Shown piece by piece: positions 17,693-25,876 of a DNA stretch of 64,000 nucleotides. A program made the position numbers and the translations under genes. The notes below the pieces were generated by a model that worked only from the letters and a program-made list of their open reading frames with translations, did no database searches and was not told the origin of the DNA. Numbering within the stretch: position 1 is the first letter of the stretch; each line of letters opens with the position of its first letter. Origin of the DNA: Pedobacter cryoconitis (GTDB lineage Bacteria; Bacteroidota; Bacteroidia; Sphingobacteriales; Sphingobacteriaceae); NCBI RefSeq assembly GCF_014207135.1, contig NZ_JACHCC010000010.1:228442-292441 (forward strand), read 5' to 3'.

Positions 17693-18654
17693 TATAGTAT
17701 ACTAAGATTATTATTTAATTGTTCATAGGCGGTGTGACAATGTCTATAGAAGAATTTTTCTCTTTCCTGGTGAGTTTCTGGTTTGAAAATTTCCTTTGAT
17801 GACTTGCTGTGAAACCCTAAACGGGTATTCATCTTTTCTGGATCCCTGATTGGAATTCCAGTAAACTGGCTGAATGATCCGACCATTTTTTTGCTTCCAT
17901 CTGCGTAATTAAAGAAGTAGTTTTTAGGATGGGCATCTGCATGGATGTTTTGTAGCTTCAGGAAATACTGTTCCAGTACTTGTGCCGTATAACCATTAAA
18001 ATCACCACCGAAGCTGGCTGGCTGTTCGGTTTTGAGCAGATTGTTATCAATCATCCCAGGTATGGATTGTAACCCCCGGCGTTTATCGTGTGAAGCAATT
18101 ATTTCATCTGGCTGACGATAAAGGAAGAAAAATGGGGTTTGTGGATACCATTCCCGCAATAATTCGTAAAAATGAATATGCCAGCTGTCGAGTTTAATAA
18201 TATAGCTGGTCTCTTTAAAGTTGCGTTTTTGTCCCATAAATTTTATGGCCGACTTAAACCAGACTTCACGGGTCAAAGTACTGAGGTCAGCTTGTTTTTC
18301 TGTAGCCCGTAAAATCTCATCAAACAGAGGGGCTTCAGCAATTACAATATTTTCTTCAGGGTCTGCGAAAGCCTGGGACAATAGGGTAGACCCGCAACGC
18401 GAGACATGAAAAATGAATGAACTGGGAGCCAGTGATTCCAGATCCTGACCTGCCACGGGTAGAAAATCTGGAGTGGAGAAACTCTCTAAATTAGATTTTT
18501 CTATTTGTTGACATCTGCAGCTTTGGATGGTTTCATCAAAAAATGGATGGATCATCCGGATATTCTCCAGATGCATCCATTTCAAAGTCCAGTCGTCCTG
18601 GGCTGAATGGCTGAGCTTGAAGGGTATCCAGTTTGCTATTAAAGATCTTTGCAT
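17692..18654 (-). CDS. PAPS-dependent sulfotransferase family protein
   Basis: A 320-residue protein with the sulfotransferase P-loop-like 5'-phosphosulfate site FHVSRCGSTLLSQAF (core SRCGSTLL, residues 85-92) and a 3'-phosphate site in FLYRQPDEIIASHDKR (about 178-192), the usual arrangement of bacterial sulfotransferases. TSYIIKLDSWHIHFY precedes the second site as in the family. It is soluble with no signal peptide. It lies between two Fe/2OG oxygenase genes and upstream of an APS kinase in one operon, so it probably sulfates a hydroxyl made by one of them. The acceptor is unknown. Confidence 0.85.
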   Translation of the reverse strand: MQRSLIANWIPFKLSHSAQDDWTLKWMHLENIRMIHPFFDETIQSCRCQQIEKSNLESFSTPDFLPVAGQDLESLAPSSFIFHVSRCGSTLLSQAFADPEENIVIAEAPLFDEILRATEKQADLSTLTREVWFKSAIKFMGQKRNFKETSYIIKLDSWHIHFYELLREWYPQTPFFFLYRQPDEIIASHDKRRGLQSIPGMIDNNLLKTEQPASFGGDFNGYTAQVLEQYFLKLQNIHADAHPKNYFFNYADGSKKMVGSFSQFTGIPIRDPEKMNTRLGFHSKSSKEIFKPETHQEREKFFYRHCHTAYEQLNNNLSIL

Positions 18655-19334
18655 TAGTGTTCTGCTTTGAGAGTCGCAATCAGGTTTCTGGCAGTATCGG
18701 TGTTCATCTGCTCTAAATTTTCTATCATTCTGGCCTTTGTTTCCGGATCATAACTATCCGAAGTGCTTCTTCTGGAAAGATCGTAACCATGGGCTTCAAA
18801 TAAGCGGTCTGTCCAGTCGTTGCGGATTCCGTCGATAATTAAATGAACTCTTGGCGTACTTCCGGCATTAATGATACTATGCGTTACACTAAAATCAATA
18901 TACCAGCATTCACCTGCATCCAGATGAAGTTTCTCCTGTTCAATGGTGAAATGCACATCCGGATTGGTTACAATAGGGATATGTATTCTGAATATACCAT
19001 CATGATAGGCACATCCCAGGTCTTTGTGGGGTTTGATATGGCTATCCGGTGCCAGGTATAAAAGGCGTATGGCTTCTTTCTCACATTGCCACGAATCCAG
19101 AATTTCTTTAGTATAAGGCATCAATCCGAGCACTGGGGTATCCTGGTAAATTCCATTTGGATGTGCATGAATATCATTGCTTTTTCCGCTGGCAGAACGT
19201 AAAGAAATACTTCGCCAATCCCCATTATAGTCCTGGGTATTAAAGTGTAAAGGCCATTCTTCCTTTAAAGCATATCCGAGTTCAGTGTTGAGCTTTTCTA
19301 CATGATATGCACCGGAAAATTTTATATAATTCAT
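18654..19334 (-). CDS. Aspartyl/asparaginyl beta-hydroxylase-like Fe(II)/2OG dioxygenase
   Basis: A 226-residue protein starting MNYIKFSGAYHVEKL; an in-frame start at 19352 would add six residues. The AspH/proline cis-hydroxylase fold is shown by PHKDLG (His103, Asp105), WYIDFSVTHSIINAG (His152) and PRVHLIIDG (Arg162). Unlike animal AspH, which lacks the carboxylate ligand, the full HxD...H triad is kept, as in bacterial proline cis-hydroxylases. It is the first gene of the sulfotransferase operon. A free amino acid, peptide or protein substrate is possible. Confidence 0.82.
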   Translation of the reverse strand: MNYIKFSGAYHVEKLNTELGYALKEEWPLHFNTQDYNGDWRSISLRSASGKSNDIHAHPNGIYQDTPVLGLMPYTKEILDSWQCEKEAIRLLYLAPDSHIKPHKDLGCAYHDGIFRIHIPIVTNPDVHFTIEQEKLHLDAGECWYIDFSVTHSIINAGSTPRVHLIIDGIRNDWTDRLFEAHGYDLSRRSTSDSYDPETKARMIENLEQMNTDTARNLIATLKAEH

Positions 19335-19420
19335 CTGGTATATTAAGAGCAAGCTAAATATAAGATATTAGTGGTGGAATATTTTTGATATTGTGTACAA
19401 AAACATAATTAAATTGACCT

Positions 19421-19984
19421 ATGGATCTGCTTTTTCAATATTTTAAAAAATATAACCAGCTTTCTAAAGAGGCTGAGGAAGCTATTGCAGCAATCAGTAG
19501 CATCCAGCAAATAAAAAAAAACAAGGATCTGCAGCCTATCGGGCATACCTGCAAAACAATTTATTTTATCAATAAGGGGATGGCCCGTATCTATTATTTT
19601 AAGGATGGTGTAGATATTACGGAGAGTTTTGCTTTTGAAAATAATACCCTCACCAGAGTAGAGAGCCTGTTTACTGGAAAGCCAAGCCGAAAAGCAATCC
19701 AGATTCTGGAAGATAGTGAACTGGTTGCCATCAGCTCGGTTAAATTATTCGAATTATATGACAGGTTCCCGGAAATAGAAAGATTGTTCCGTCGGATTTT
19801 TGAGGCTGCTTATGTAGATACTGTTAACAGGATTGAAGGGATGCAGTTTCATTCTGCGGAGGAAAGATATAATGCTTTACTGAGTGAGGCACCGGGTGTT
19901 TTATTAAGAGTTCCGTTAAAGTATATTTCTTCCTATCTGGGGATTACCCAGGTAAGTCTCAGCCGGATCAGGGGAATGCGTTGA
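19421..19984 (+). CDS. Crp/Fnr family regulator
   Basis: A 187-residue protein with a cyclic-nucleotide-binding-like beta-roll (about residues 25-120) and a short C-terminal helix-turn-helix ending in PLKYISSYLGITQVSLSRIRG. This compact form is common in Bacteroidota. The phosphate-binding cassette of true cAMP receptors is not evident, so the ligand is unknown. It is divergent from the sulfotransferase operon (about 86 bp apart) and followed by the rhodanese gene, so it may regulate either side. Confidence 0.88.
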   Translation: MDLLFQYFKKYNQLSKEAEEAIAAISSIQQIKKNKDLQPIGHTCKTIYFINKGMARIYYFKDGVDITESFAFENNTLTRVESLFTGKPSRKAIQILEDSELVAISSVKLFELYDRFPEIERLFRRIFEAAYVDTVNRIEGMQFHSAEERYNALLSEAPGVLLRVPLKYISSYLGITQVSLSRIRGMR

Positions 19985-20051
19985 TTATTTATCTTATGTT
20001 AAACAGATAGCCATTTATTGCCACCAATTTTGTAACAGAAGAACTCAAAAT

Positions 20052-21158
20052 ATGGAAGTGATCAATGAAATTGATACCAATACGCTCAGGAACTGGTTGG
20101 AAGAAGGTAAAAATATCTCTGTATTGGATATCAGAGAAACTCAGGAACGTAAGGAATGGTTTATTCCGGGAAGTATTCATTTTGATGCTTATGTGAAGCT
20201 CAAAGCCAATGATCCGGCTGCCTTGGAAGGTTTGCATCTCGATAAAACAATCCCTGTAGTGACCGTGTGTGCAGGAGGGAAAACGAGTTTAATAGCTGCT
20301 GATCTTTTACAGAAGCAAGGTTACAAAGTCTATTCGCTGGCAGGGGGAATGAAAGGCTGGAGTTTATCCTGGAACACGGCTAAGATCACAATGCCTGATT
20401 TTGAAGTTATCCAATTCAGAAGAACAGGTAAAGGTTGTCTTTCTTATCTGGTTATTTCGGGTGAGGAAGCTATTCTGGTGGATGCGTCTTTACCATTGGA
20501 AGCTTATCAGGAAATATTACTTCAAAATAACCTCCGGCTGAAGTATGTTATAGAGACACATATTCATGCAGATCATCTTTCAAGATCAAAGGAAATAGCA
20601 GCTTATAACGGGGTTCCTTTATATCTGCCGGTACCTAATCAGGTGAGGTTTGACTTTAAACCGGTAGATGAAGCAACGGTTTTTAATGTTGGGAACATAG
20701 TTGTTACAGCTATTCATACTCCAGGGCACACTTTAGAGAGTACGTGTTATCTCATAAACAGTAAAGTATTACTTTCGGGAGATACTCTTTTTGTGGATGG
20801 TGTGGGCCGGCCTGACCTGAAGGCTGATCATGAGGTTGCCAAACAAAAATCAAAAATGCTGTACAGGTCTTTAAATAGACTGCTGGGCCTGGACGAACAA
20901 ATCATTGTCTTACCTGCGCATACCAGTCGACCAGTTGATTTTGATCAGGCAATGATCCAAAGTACTATAGGATTTGTCAAGAGGAATGTTGAGATCCTGA
21001 AACTGAACGAGGAAGACTTTATCAGCGCTATTCTGCAACGTATTCCTCCGACTCCAGACAATTATCTGGAAATTGTAGCTAAAAACCTTAAAGGTGATTT
21101 CAGTGATATTAACCCTGTTGACCTGGAAGCAGGTGCAAACAGATGTGCTATTTCTTAA
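20052..21158 (+). CDS. Rhodanese/metallo-beta-lactamase fusion, probable persulfide dioxygenase type
   Basis: A 368-residue two-domain protein. Residues 1-110 form a rhodanese domain with the active-site loop CAGGKTS (Cys73). Residues 115-340 form an ETHE1-like metallo-beta-lactamase domain with THIHADH (His170-His175), HTPGHTLEST and GDTLFVDGVGRPDL. ETHE1-type enzymes oxidise glutathione persulfide to sulfite, and rhodanese domains move sulfane sulfur. Here the rhodanese comes first, the reverse of CstB-type fusions. It sits between a Crp/Fnr regulator and an MFS gene. A role in sulfane sulfur oxidation is likely by family. Confidence 0.88.
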   Translation: MEVINEIDTNTLRNWLEEGKNISVLDIRETQERKEWFIPGSIHFDAYVKLKANDPAALEGLHLDKTIPVVTVCAGGKTSLIAADLLQKQGYKVYSLAGGMKGWSLSWNTAKITMPDFEVIQFRRTGKGCLSYLVISGEEAILVDASLPLEAYQEILLQNNLRLKYVIETHIHADHLSRSKEIAAYNGVPLYLPVPNQVRFDFKPVDEATVFNVGNIVVTAIHTPGHTLESTCYLINSKVLLSGDTLFVDGVGRPDLKADHEVAKQKSKMLYRSLNRLLGLDEQIIVLPAHTSRPVDFDQAMIQSTIGFVKRNVEILKLNEEDFISAILQRIPPTPDNYLEIVAKNLKGDFSDINPVDLEAGANRCAIS

Positions 21159-21168
21159 ATATACAGCT

Positions 21169-22398
21169 ATGGAAATACAATTGGGATTAAGAGAAAACTG
21201 GAAGCAATTCTGGCTGTTGGTTTTGATCAATGGTTTGGTTGGCGGAATGATTGGTTTGGAAAGAACATTACTTCCTGAGATTGCGGCTAAGGAATTTCAT
21301 CTGACGTCAACCTCGGTTATGCTTTCGTTTATTATCGTATTTGGTTTGTTTAAGGCTATAACTAATTATTTTACAGGGGTATTTGCTAACAGGTTTGGAA
21401 GAAAAAAACTCCTGGTTTTTGGCTGGCTGATTGGTTTACCTATTCCATTTATATTGATGTATGCAGACAGCTGGAACTGGATTATTGTTGCAAATGTCTT
21501 ATTAGGTATTAATCAGGGCTTAACCTGGAGCAGTACCGTGACCATGAAAATCGATCTCGTAGGAGAGAAGGAGAGAGGTTTTGCAATGGGACTAAATGAA
21601 TTTGCAGGATATGCTGCTGTTGGACTTGTCGCGTTGATAACGAGTGTTATTGCCGGACATTACGGGCTGAGACCTTATCCTTTTATAATTGGAATTGTGC
21701 TTGCGGTTATGGGAACTGTATTGTCATTCTTTTTGGTGAAGGATACTTCTGCTTATGTGAAGAAAGAAATGCTCCAGCATAAAAATGTTCCGCTTTTGAA
21801 GAATGTATTTGCTGAAACATCCTGGTCTCATAAAAATTTAGGTACAGTTACTCAGGCAGGGCTGATCAACAACCTCAATGATGCAATGGTATGGGGAATA
21901 ATGCCTGTTTTATTAGTCCAGAAAAACTTCAGCATTGAACAGATAGGGATTATAACGGCAATTTATCCTGTAGTATGGGGTTTCGGACAATTGATAACCG
22001 GGAAATTAGCGGATATCTATTGTAAGAAGGATTTGCTTTTTCTGGGAATGTTAATGCAGGGTATTGCTATTATAATGATCCTTTTTTCTCATCATATTAT
22101 ACACTATATCATTATTTCAACGGTATTGGGCATTGGGACAGCGATCGTTTACCCTACTTTTTTATCTGGGATAGCCGAAGATACCAATCCACAACAGCGG
22201 GCACAAAGTTTAGGTATATTCCGCTTCTGGAGAGATCTGGGTTATGTTCTCGGGGCTTTAATTACAGGAGTTTTTACTGATTTGATTAGTATCGGTTTTT
22301 CTATTGTGCTGATCGGAATTCTGACTGTTATTTCTTCGGTAATTATACAATATAGAATGTATTGCAGATCAGGAGCCAGGCGGGTATTGATCCCGTAA
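21169..22398 (+). CDS. MFS transporter
   Basis: A 409-residue protein with about 12 membrane segments. The start is set at the ATG at 21169 (MEIQLGLRENWKQFWLLV), 10 bp after the rhodanese fusion stop; the longer frame overlaps that gene and has no family support. ANRFGRKKLLVFGWLIG between helices 2 and 3 is the MFS signature. Co-transcription with the rhodanese fusion suggests transport of a sulfur compound such as sulfite or a thiol-linked toxicant, but this is only inference. Confidence 0.87.
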   Translation: MEIQLGLRENWKQFWLLVLINGLVGGMIGLERTLLPEIAAKEFHLTSTSVMLSFIIVFGLFKAITNYFTGVFANRFGRKKLLVFGWLIGLPIPFILMYADSWNWIIVANVLLGINQGLTWSSTVTMKIDLVGEKERGFAMGLNEFAGYAAVGLVALITSVIAGHYGLRPYPFIIGIVLAVMGTVLSFFLVKDTSAYVKKEMLQHKNVPLLKNVFAETSWSHKNLGTVTQAGLINNLNDAMVWGIMPVLLVQKNFSIEQIGIITAIYPVVWGFGQLITGKLADIYCKKDLLFLGMLMQGIAIIMILFSHHIIHYIIISTVLGIGTAIVYPTFLSGIAEDTNPQQRAQSLGIFRFWRDLGYVLGALITGVFTDLISIGFSIVLIGILTVISSVIIQYRMYCRSGARRVLIP

Positions 22399-22430
22399 TT
22401 TTTACGGGCAGATTATCAAGGCCATAAAAC

Positions 22431-22444
22431 TTGTCAAATGACAA
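22431..22444. promoter_or_regulatory. Palindromic Crp/Fnr-type site upstream of the second crp/fnr gene
   Basis: TTGTCAAATGACAA has 6-bp perfect arms (TTGTCA/TGACAA). It lies 34 bp before the ATG at 22479 and covers the -33 region relative to the TATTTTTG element at 22467-22474. A near-identical site is found at 23058-23071, after the same gene. Confidence 0.6.
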
Positions 22445-22466
22445 TTTTATATCAACTATGTTTCTT

Positions 22467-22474
22467 TATTTTTG
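22467..22474 (+). promoter_or_regulatory. -7 promoter element of the second crp/fnr gene
   Basis: TATTTTTG fits TAnnTTTG and ends 4 nt before the ATG at 22479, implying a leaderless or nearly leaderless transcript. Confidence 0.4.
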
Positions 22475-22478
22475 AATA

Positions 22479-23048
22479 ATGGAAGAACTGATTAACTACC
22501 TTCTTCAATTTGGACAATTGAATGAATCACAATGTGCTTTGATTCAATTGAAAGCACATCGTAAAAAGATAAAAAAAGGAACATACTTTTCAGAGGCTGG
22601 TAAAGTTGCCAGAAATATAGGGTATGTTACGGACGGTGTTTTCAGGATCTGTTATTACAGTAAAACTGGTGAAAGTTTTACACGGTACTTTGTTTATGAG
22701 AATCGCTTTGTTGCGGATATTAATAGTTTTATTGATGAATTGCCTTCAGCAGAATATATTGAGGCTGTTACTGACTGTGAAATTCTTGTGTTTTCAAAAA
22801 AGGACTTTACCGAACTCTCTTTAACAATACCTGGCTGGAGTGATATTTTTTCTAAAATCACTTCTTATGTGATGGAAAATAAAATGAGAGCAAGTAGTAA
22901 TATGCTGGTACAGGATGCCCAGACGAGGTATTTACATTTTTTAGAACATTATCCGGGATTAACTAATCGTATTCCGCAACTCATGCTGGCTTCTTATTTA
23001 GGAATTACTGCATCTTCACTCAGTCGTATCAGAAAAACTATTGTTTAG
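22479..23048 (+). CDS. Crp/Fnr family regulator
   Basis: A 189-residue relative of the regulator at 19421. It has an N-terminal beta-roll (KKGTYFSEAGKVARNIGYVTDGVFRI) and a C-terminal helix-turn-helix (PQLMLASYLGITASSLSRIRK). It has no Fe-S cysteine cluster like that of Fnr. Matching palindromes lie in its own promoter (22431) and in the promoter of the following MFS gene (23058), which fits autoregulation plus control of the pump. The ligand is unknown. Confidence 0.9.
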   Translation: MEELINYLLQFGQLNESQCALIQLKAHRKKIKKGTYFSEAGKVARNIGYVTDGVFRICYYSKTGESFTRYFVYENRFVADINSFIDELPSAEYIEAVTDCEILVFSKKDFTELSLTIPGWSDIFSKITSYVMENKMRASSNMLVQDAQTRYLHFLEHYPGLTNRIPQLMLASYLGITASSLSRIRKTIV

Positions 23049-23057
23049 CTGTTTTTA

Positions 23058-23071
23058 TTGTCAATTGACAA
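23058..23071. promoter_or_regulatory. Palindromic Crp/Fnr-type site upstream of the DHA2 pump
   Basis: TTGTCAATTGACAA is a perfect 14-bp palindrome differing at one base from the site at 22431. It lies 69 bp before the MFS start codon. Confidence 0.6.
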
Positions 23072-23140
23072 TTGCGAAATATCATTTTATGCTGAGCTTT
23101 GTGACGTTAATAAAAGGACAATGCCTTATCTTCTAGCTAA

Positions 23141-24511
23141 ATGAGTTTAAACGATACACAAAAGCCAGTCTATGGCTTGACAATAATAGTGACCAGTCTC
23201 GCCTTCGTCGTAGCTCAACTAGATGTCTCGATCGTAAATATTGCCTTGCCACAGATTGCAGACACCTTTAAAGTAGATATTAGCGTATTACAGTGGATCG
23301 TTGATGGCTATACGCTTGCATTTGCTGTATTGATGTTATCGGCAGGAAATCTAAGCGATCTTTTTGGGGCCAAGCATCTTTTTCAGCTTGGGATGCTGCT
23401 TTTTGGTATTGCATCTGTAGCTTGCGGGTTTGCAACTAGTCCATTTAGTCTGATTGCGGCCAGGGTATTTCAGGGTATAGGTGCAGCAATGATGATTCCA
23501 AGTTCACTGGCTATTCTAAACCAGACTTTTGCTGATATACCCGGTAGGAGAGCAAAAGCAATTGGTTTGTGGACGGCAGCAGGTAGTGCAGCCATTGCTG
23601 CAGGGCCAATAGTTGGTGGGGTGCTTATTAAACTCAGTGACTGGCGTTTTATATTCTTTATCAATGCTCCGCTCTGTCTTGCGGGTATATTACTTACTTT
23701 TCGCCTTAAACAACAGCGAATACCAACTCTGGTCAAAAAGTTTGATTTTTCTGGCCAGATAACCTGGATGCTTTCTATTACGTTGCTGATTGCGGCAGTT
23801 ATAGAATGGTCTAAACTGGGATTTACTAATCCATTAATTTACGGAAGTTTGTTGCTTGGGGTCATTTCCTTTATTGTTTTCTTAATACTAGAAAATAGAA
23901 GTAGTTATCCAATGCTGCCCTTGAACCTTTTCAATTCAGCTTCCTTTAACGTATTGTTAATGTTAGGCGCGGTTCTCAATGGTTTTTACTATGGCACAGT
24001 GTTTATCCTTAGTCTTTATCTGCAAAACATACTACACTATCCACCGCTTACAGCTGGCCTTGCCTTTTTACCGCTGACTGCAGGGTTTGTAATCTCTAAT
24101 TTATTAAGCGGTAATGTTATCAATCGTTATGGTATACGGATACCTATCATGATTGGCTTAAGTTTGTTTGGGTTAGGCTTTTTTGGTCTCTTTACAGCTG
24201 GTCTCCATACGTCTTTCTGGCAATTATCGGTTCCCTTCCTGCTTATTTCTTTGGGCATGGGCTTGTCTGTTCCCGCTATGACAAACGGTATTCTTGCCAG
24301 TGTAGATAAAACACTTTCAGGAACCGCCTCAGCTGCTTTAAATACAGTAAGGCAGGCCGCCGGGGCAATTGGTGTAGCTGTTTTTGGTGCTATTGCAGCA
24401 CATGGTGGTATGGCAATTTTGCATACAATAACAGTAAGTGTCACAGCCGCTATTGTTTGTACAATCCTTATTATTTTAATGAGCCATAAGTATCTGAACA
24501 AAGGTATTTAA
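23141..24511 (+). CDS. DHA2-type MFS multidrug exporter (EmrB/QacA-like)
   Basis: A 456-residue protein with about 14 hydrophobic segments, the number expected for the DHA2 family. LDVSIVNIALPQIADTF in helix 1 and LQWIVDGYTLAFAVLMLSAG in helix 2 are the characteristic D1 and following motifs. GNLSDLFGAKHLFQLG is motif A, and the ARVFQGIGAAMMIPSSLAIL stretch matches the motif B region. It is preceded by the palindrome at 23058 and followed immediately by purA. Export of a toxic compound is likely; the substrate is unknown. Confidence 0.93.
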   Translation: MSLNDTQKPVYGLTIIVTSLAFVVAQLDVSIVNIALPQIADTFKVDISVLQWIVDGYTLAFAVLMLSAGNLSDLFGAKHLFQLGMLLFGIASVACGFATSPFSLIAARVFQGIGAAMMIPSSLAILNQTFADIPGRRAKAIGLWTAAGSAAIAAGPIVGGVLIKLSDWRFIFFINAPLCLAGILLTFRLKQQRIPTLVKKFDFSGQITWMLSITLLIAAVIEWSKLGFTNPLIYGSLLLGVISFIVFLILENRSSYPMLPLNLFNSASFNVLLMLGAVLNGFYYGTVFILSLYLQNILHYPPLTAGLAFLPLTAGFVISNLLSGNVINRYGIRIPIMIGLSLFGLGFFGLFTAGLHTSFWQLSVPFLLISLGMGLSVPAMTNGILASVDKTLSGTASAALNTVRQAAGAIGVAVFGAIAAHGGMAILHTITVSVTAAIVCTILIILMSHKYLNKGI

Positions 24512-24542
24512 TGTGTTTGAATCTCCCAATAAATTAAATATT

Positions 24543-25820
24543 ATGATGAATGTTGATGTTCTGTTAGGCCTCCAGTGGGGCGATGAAGGCAAAGGAAAAA
24601 TTGTTGATGTACTTAGTGCTGGTTACGACTTAATTGCCCGTTTTCAGGGTGGCCCCAACGCAGGGCATACTTTAGAGTTTGATGGTAAAAAGTTTGTGTT
24701 AAACACCATTCCGTCGGGTATATTTTTCGATAACACAATGAATTTGATTGGTAATGGGGTAGTGATTGATCCGATTGCTTTAGTTAAGGAAATCGATATG
24801 CTTAAAATTGCGGGCCATGATTTACTGGTTAAAGGTAATTTAATGATATCCAGAAAAGCACATCTGATCTTGCCTACACACTTGTTACTGGATGTTGCAT
24901 CAGAGCAAAAGTTGGGGGAGGACAAAATAGGTTCAACGTTGAAAGGTATTGGCCCTGTTTATATGGACAAGACCGGCCGTAATGGATTGCGGATAGGTGA
25001 TATTACCTTACCAGATTTTGAAGAGCGTTACCAAAAATTGGTAACAAAACATACAGCTTTGCTTGGCACTATGTATGGTGAAGTAGTAGATTTTAGCGAA
25101 AGAGAGGAAGCGTTCTTCGCAGCCCTCAAAATTTTAAGCCAGTTTCCATTGGTAGATTCTGAGCACATCGTGAACAGCTATCTTAAACAGGGAAAGAAAG
25201 TTTTGGCAGAAGGTGCACAAGGTACATTGTTAGATATTGATTTTGGTTCTTATCCCTTTGTTACGTCTTCTAATACAACAACTGCCGGCGCCTGTACAGG
25301 TTTAGGGATTGCGCCCGGTAAAATTGGTGAGGTCATAGGAATTTTTAAAGCTTATTGTACTCGTGTAGGGGGAGGTCCGTTTCCTTCTGAATTGACTAAC
25401 GGAACTGGCGAAGAAATACGCCGGACGGGAAAAGAATTTGGTGCGGTAAGTGGTCGTCCACGTCGTACGGGCTGGATAGATTTGCCAGCCTTAAAATATG
25501 CCATTATGCTAAATGGTGTTACTCAATTGGTCATGACAAAAGCAGATGTATTGAGTGGTTTCGAGAAGATATATGTCTGCACGCATTATCATCATCAGGG
25601 TGAAGTAATTGATTACATGCCCTATGATATTTGTTCAGCCAAACCAGAGCCGATATTAAAGGAAATAGATGGCTGGAATGAGGATATTATGGGGATAACC
25701 GATACCTTACAGATTCCTGCAAAGTTGATGGCTTATATTGACTTTTTACAAAAAGAACTGGAGGTGTCAATTAAATATTTGTCTGTTGGTCCTGACCGTA
25801 GACAAACCATAAGTTTATAA
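24543..25820 (+). CDS. purA: Adenylosuccinate synthetase
   Basis: A 425-residue GTP-dependent enzyme joining IMP and aspartate in AMP synthesis. The start is the ATG at 24543, or 24546 directly after; a GTG at 24513 would add ten untypical residues. The P-loop-like GLQWGDEGKGKIVDVL, then FQGGPNAGHTLEF, IGNGVVIDP, the STLKGIGPVYMDK segment, EGAQGTLLDIDFGSYP and the SGRPRRTGWIDLP segment are all present, so it looks active. It lies only 31 bp after the DHA2 exporter stop and is probably co-transcribed with it, an unusual place for a purine gene. It may be a second, resistance-type copy; this cannot be judged without the genome. Confidence 0.93.
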   Translation: MMNVDVLLGLQWGDEGKGKIVDVLSAGYDLIARFQGGPNAGHTLEFDGKKFVLNTIPSGIFFDNTMNLIGNGVVIDPIALVKEIDMLKIAGHDLLVKGNLMISRKAHLILPTHLLLDVASEQKLGEDKIGSTLKGIGPVYMDKTGRNGLRIGDITLPDFEERYQKLVTKHTALLGTMYGEVVDFSEREEAFFAALKILSQFPLVDSEHIVNSYLKQGKKVLAEGAQGTLLDIDFGSYPFVTSSNTTTAGACTGLGIAPGKIGEVIGIFKAYCTRVGGGPFPSELTNGTGEEIRRTGKEFGAVSGRPRRTGWIDLPALKYAIMLNGVTQLVMTKADVLSGFEKIYVCTHYHHQGEVIDYMPYDICSAKPEPILKEIDGWNEDIMGITDTLQIPAKLMAYIDFLQKELEVSIKYLSVGPDRRQTISL

Positions 25821-25876
25821 GAAAAAAAACTGTTTAGATGTTTGTGGATTTATCTATTCCGAAACATCCTATAATT

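Noticed and set aside
24513..24542. GTG start for purA
   Set aside because: The ten residues it adds are untypical; PurA proteins normally begin just before the GLQWGDEGKGK block, as with the ATG at 24543 or 24546.
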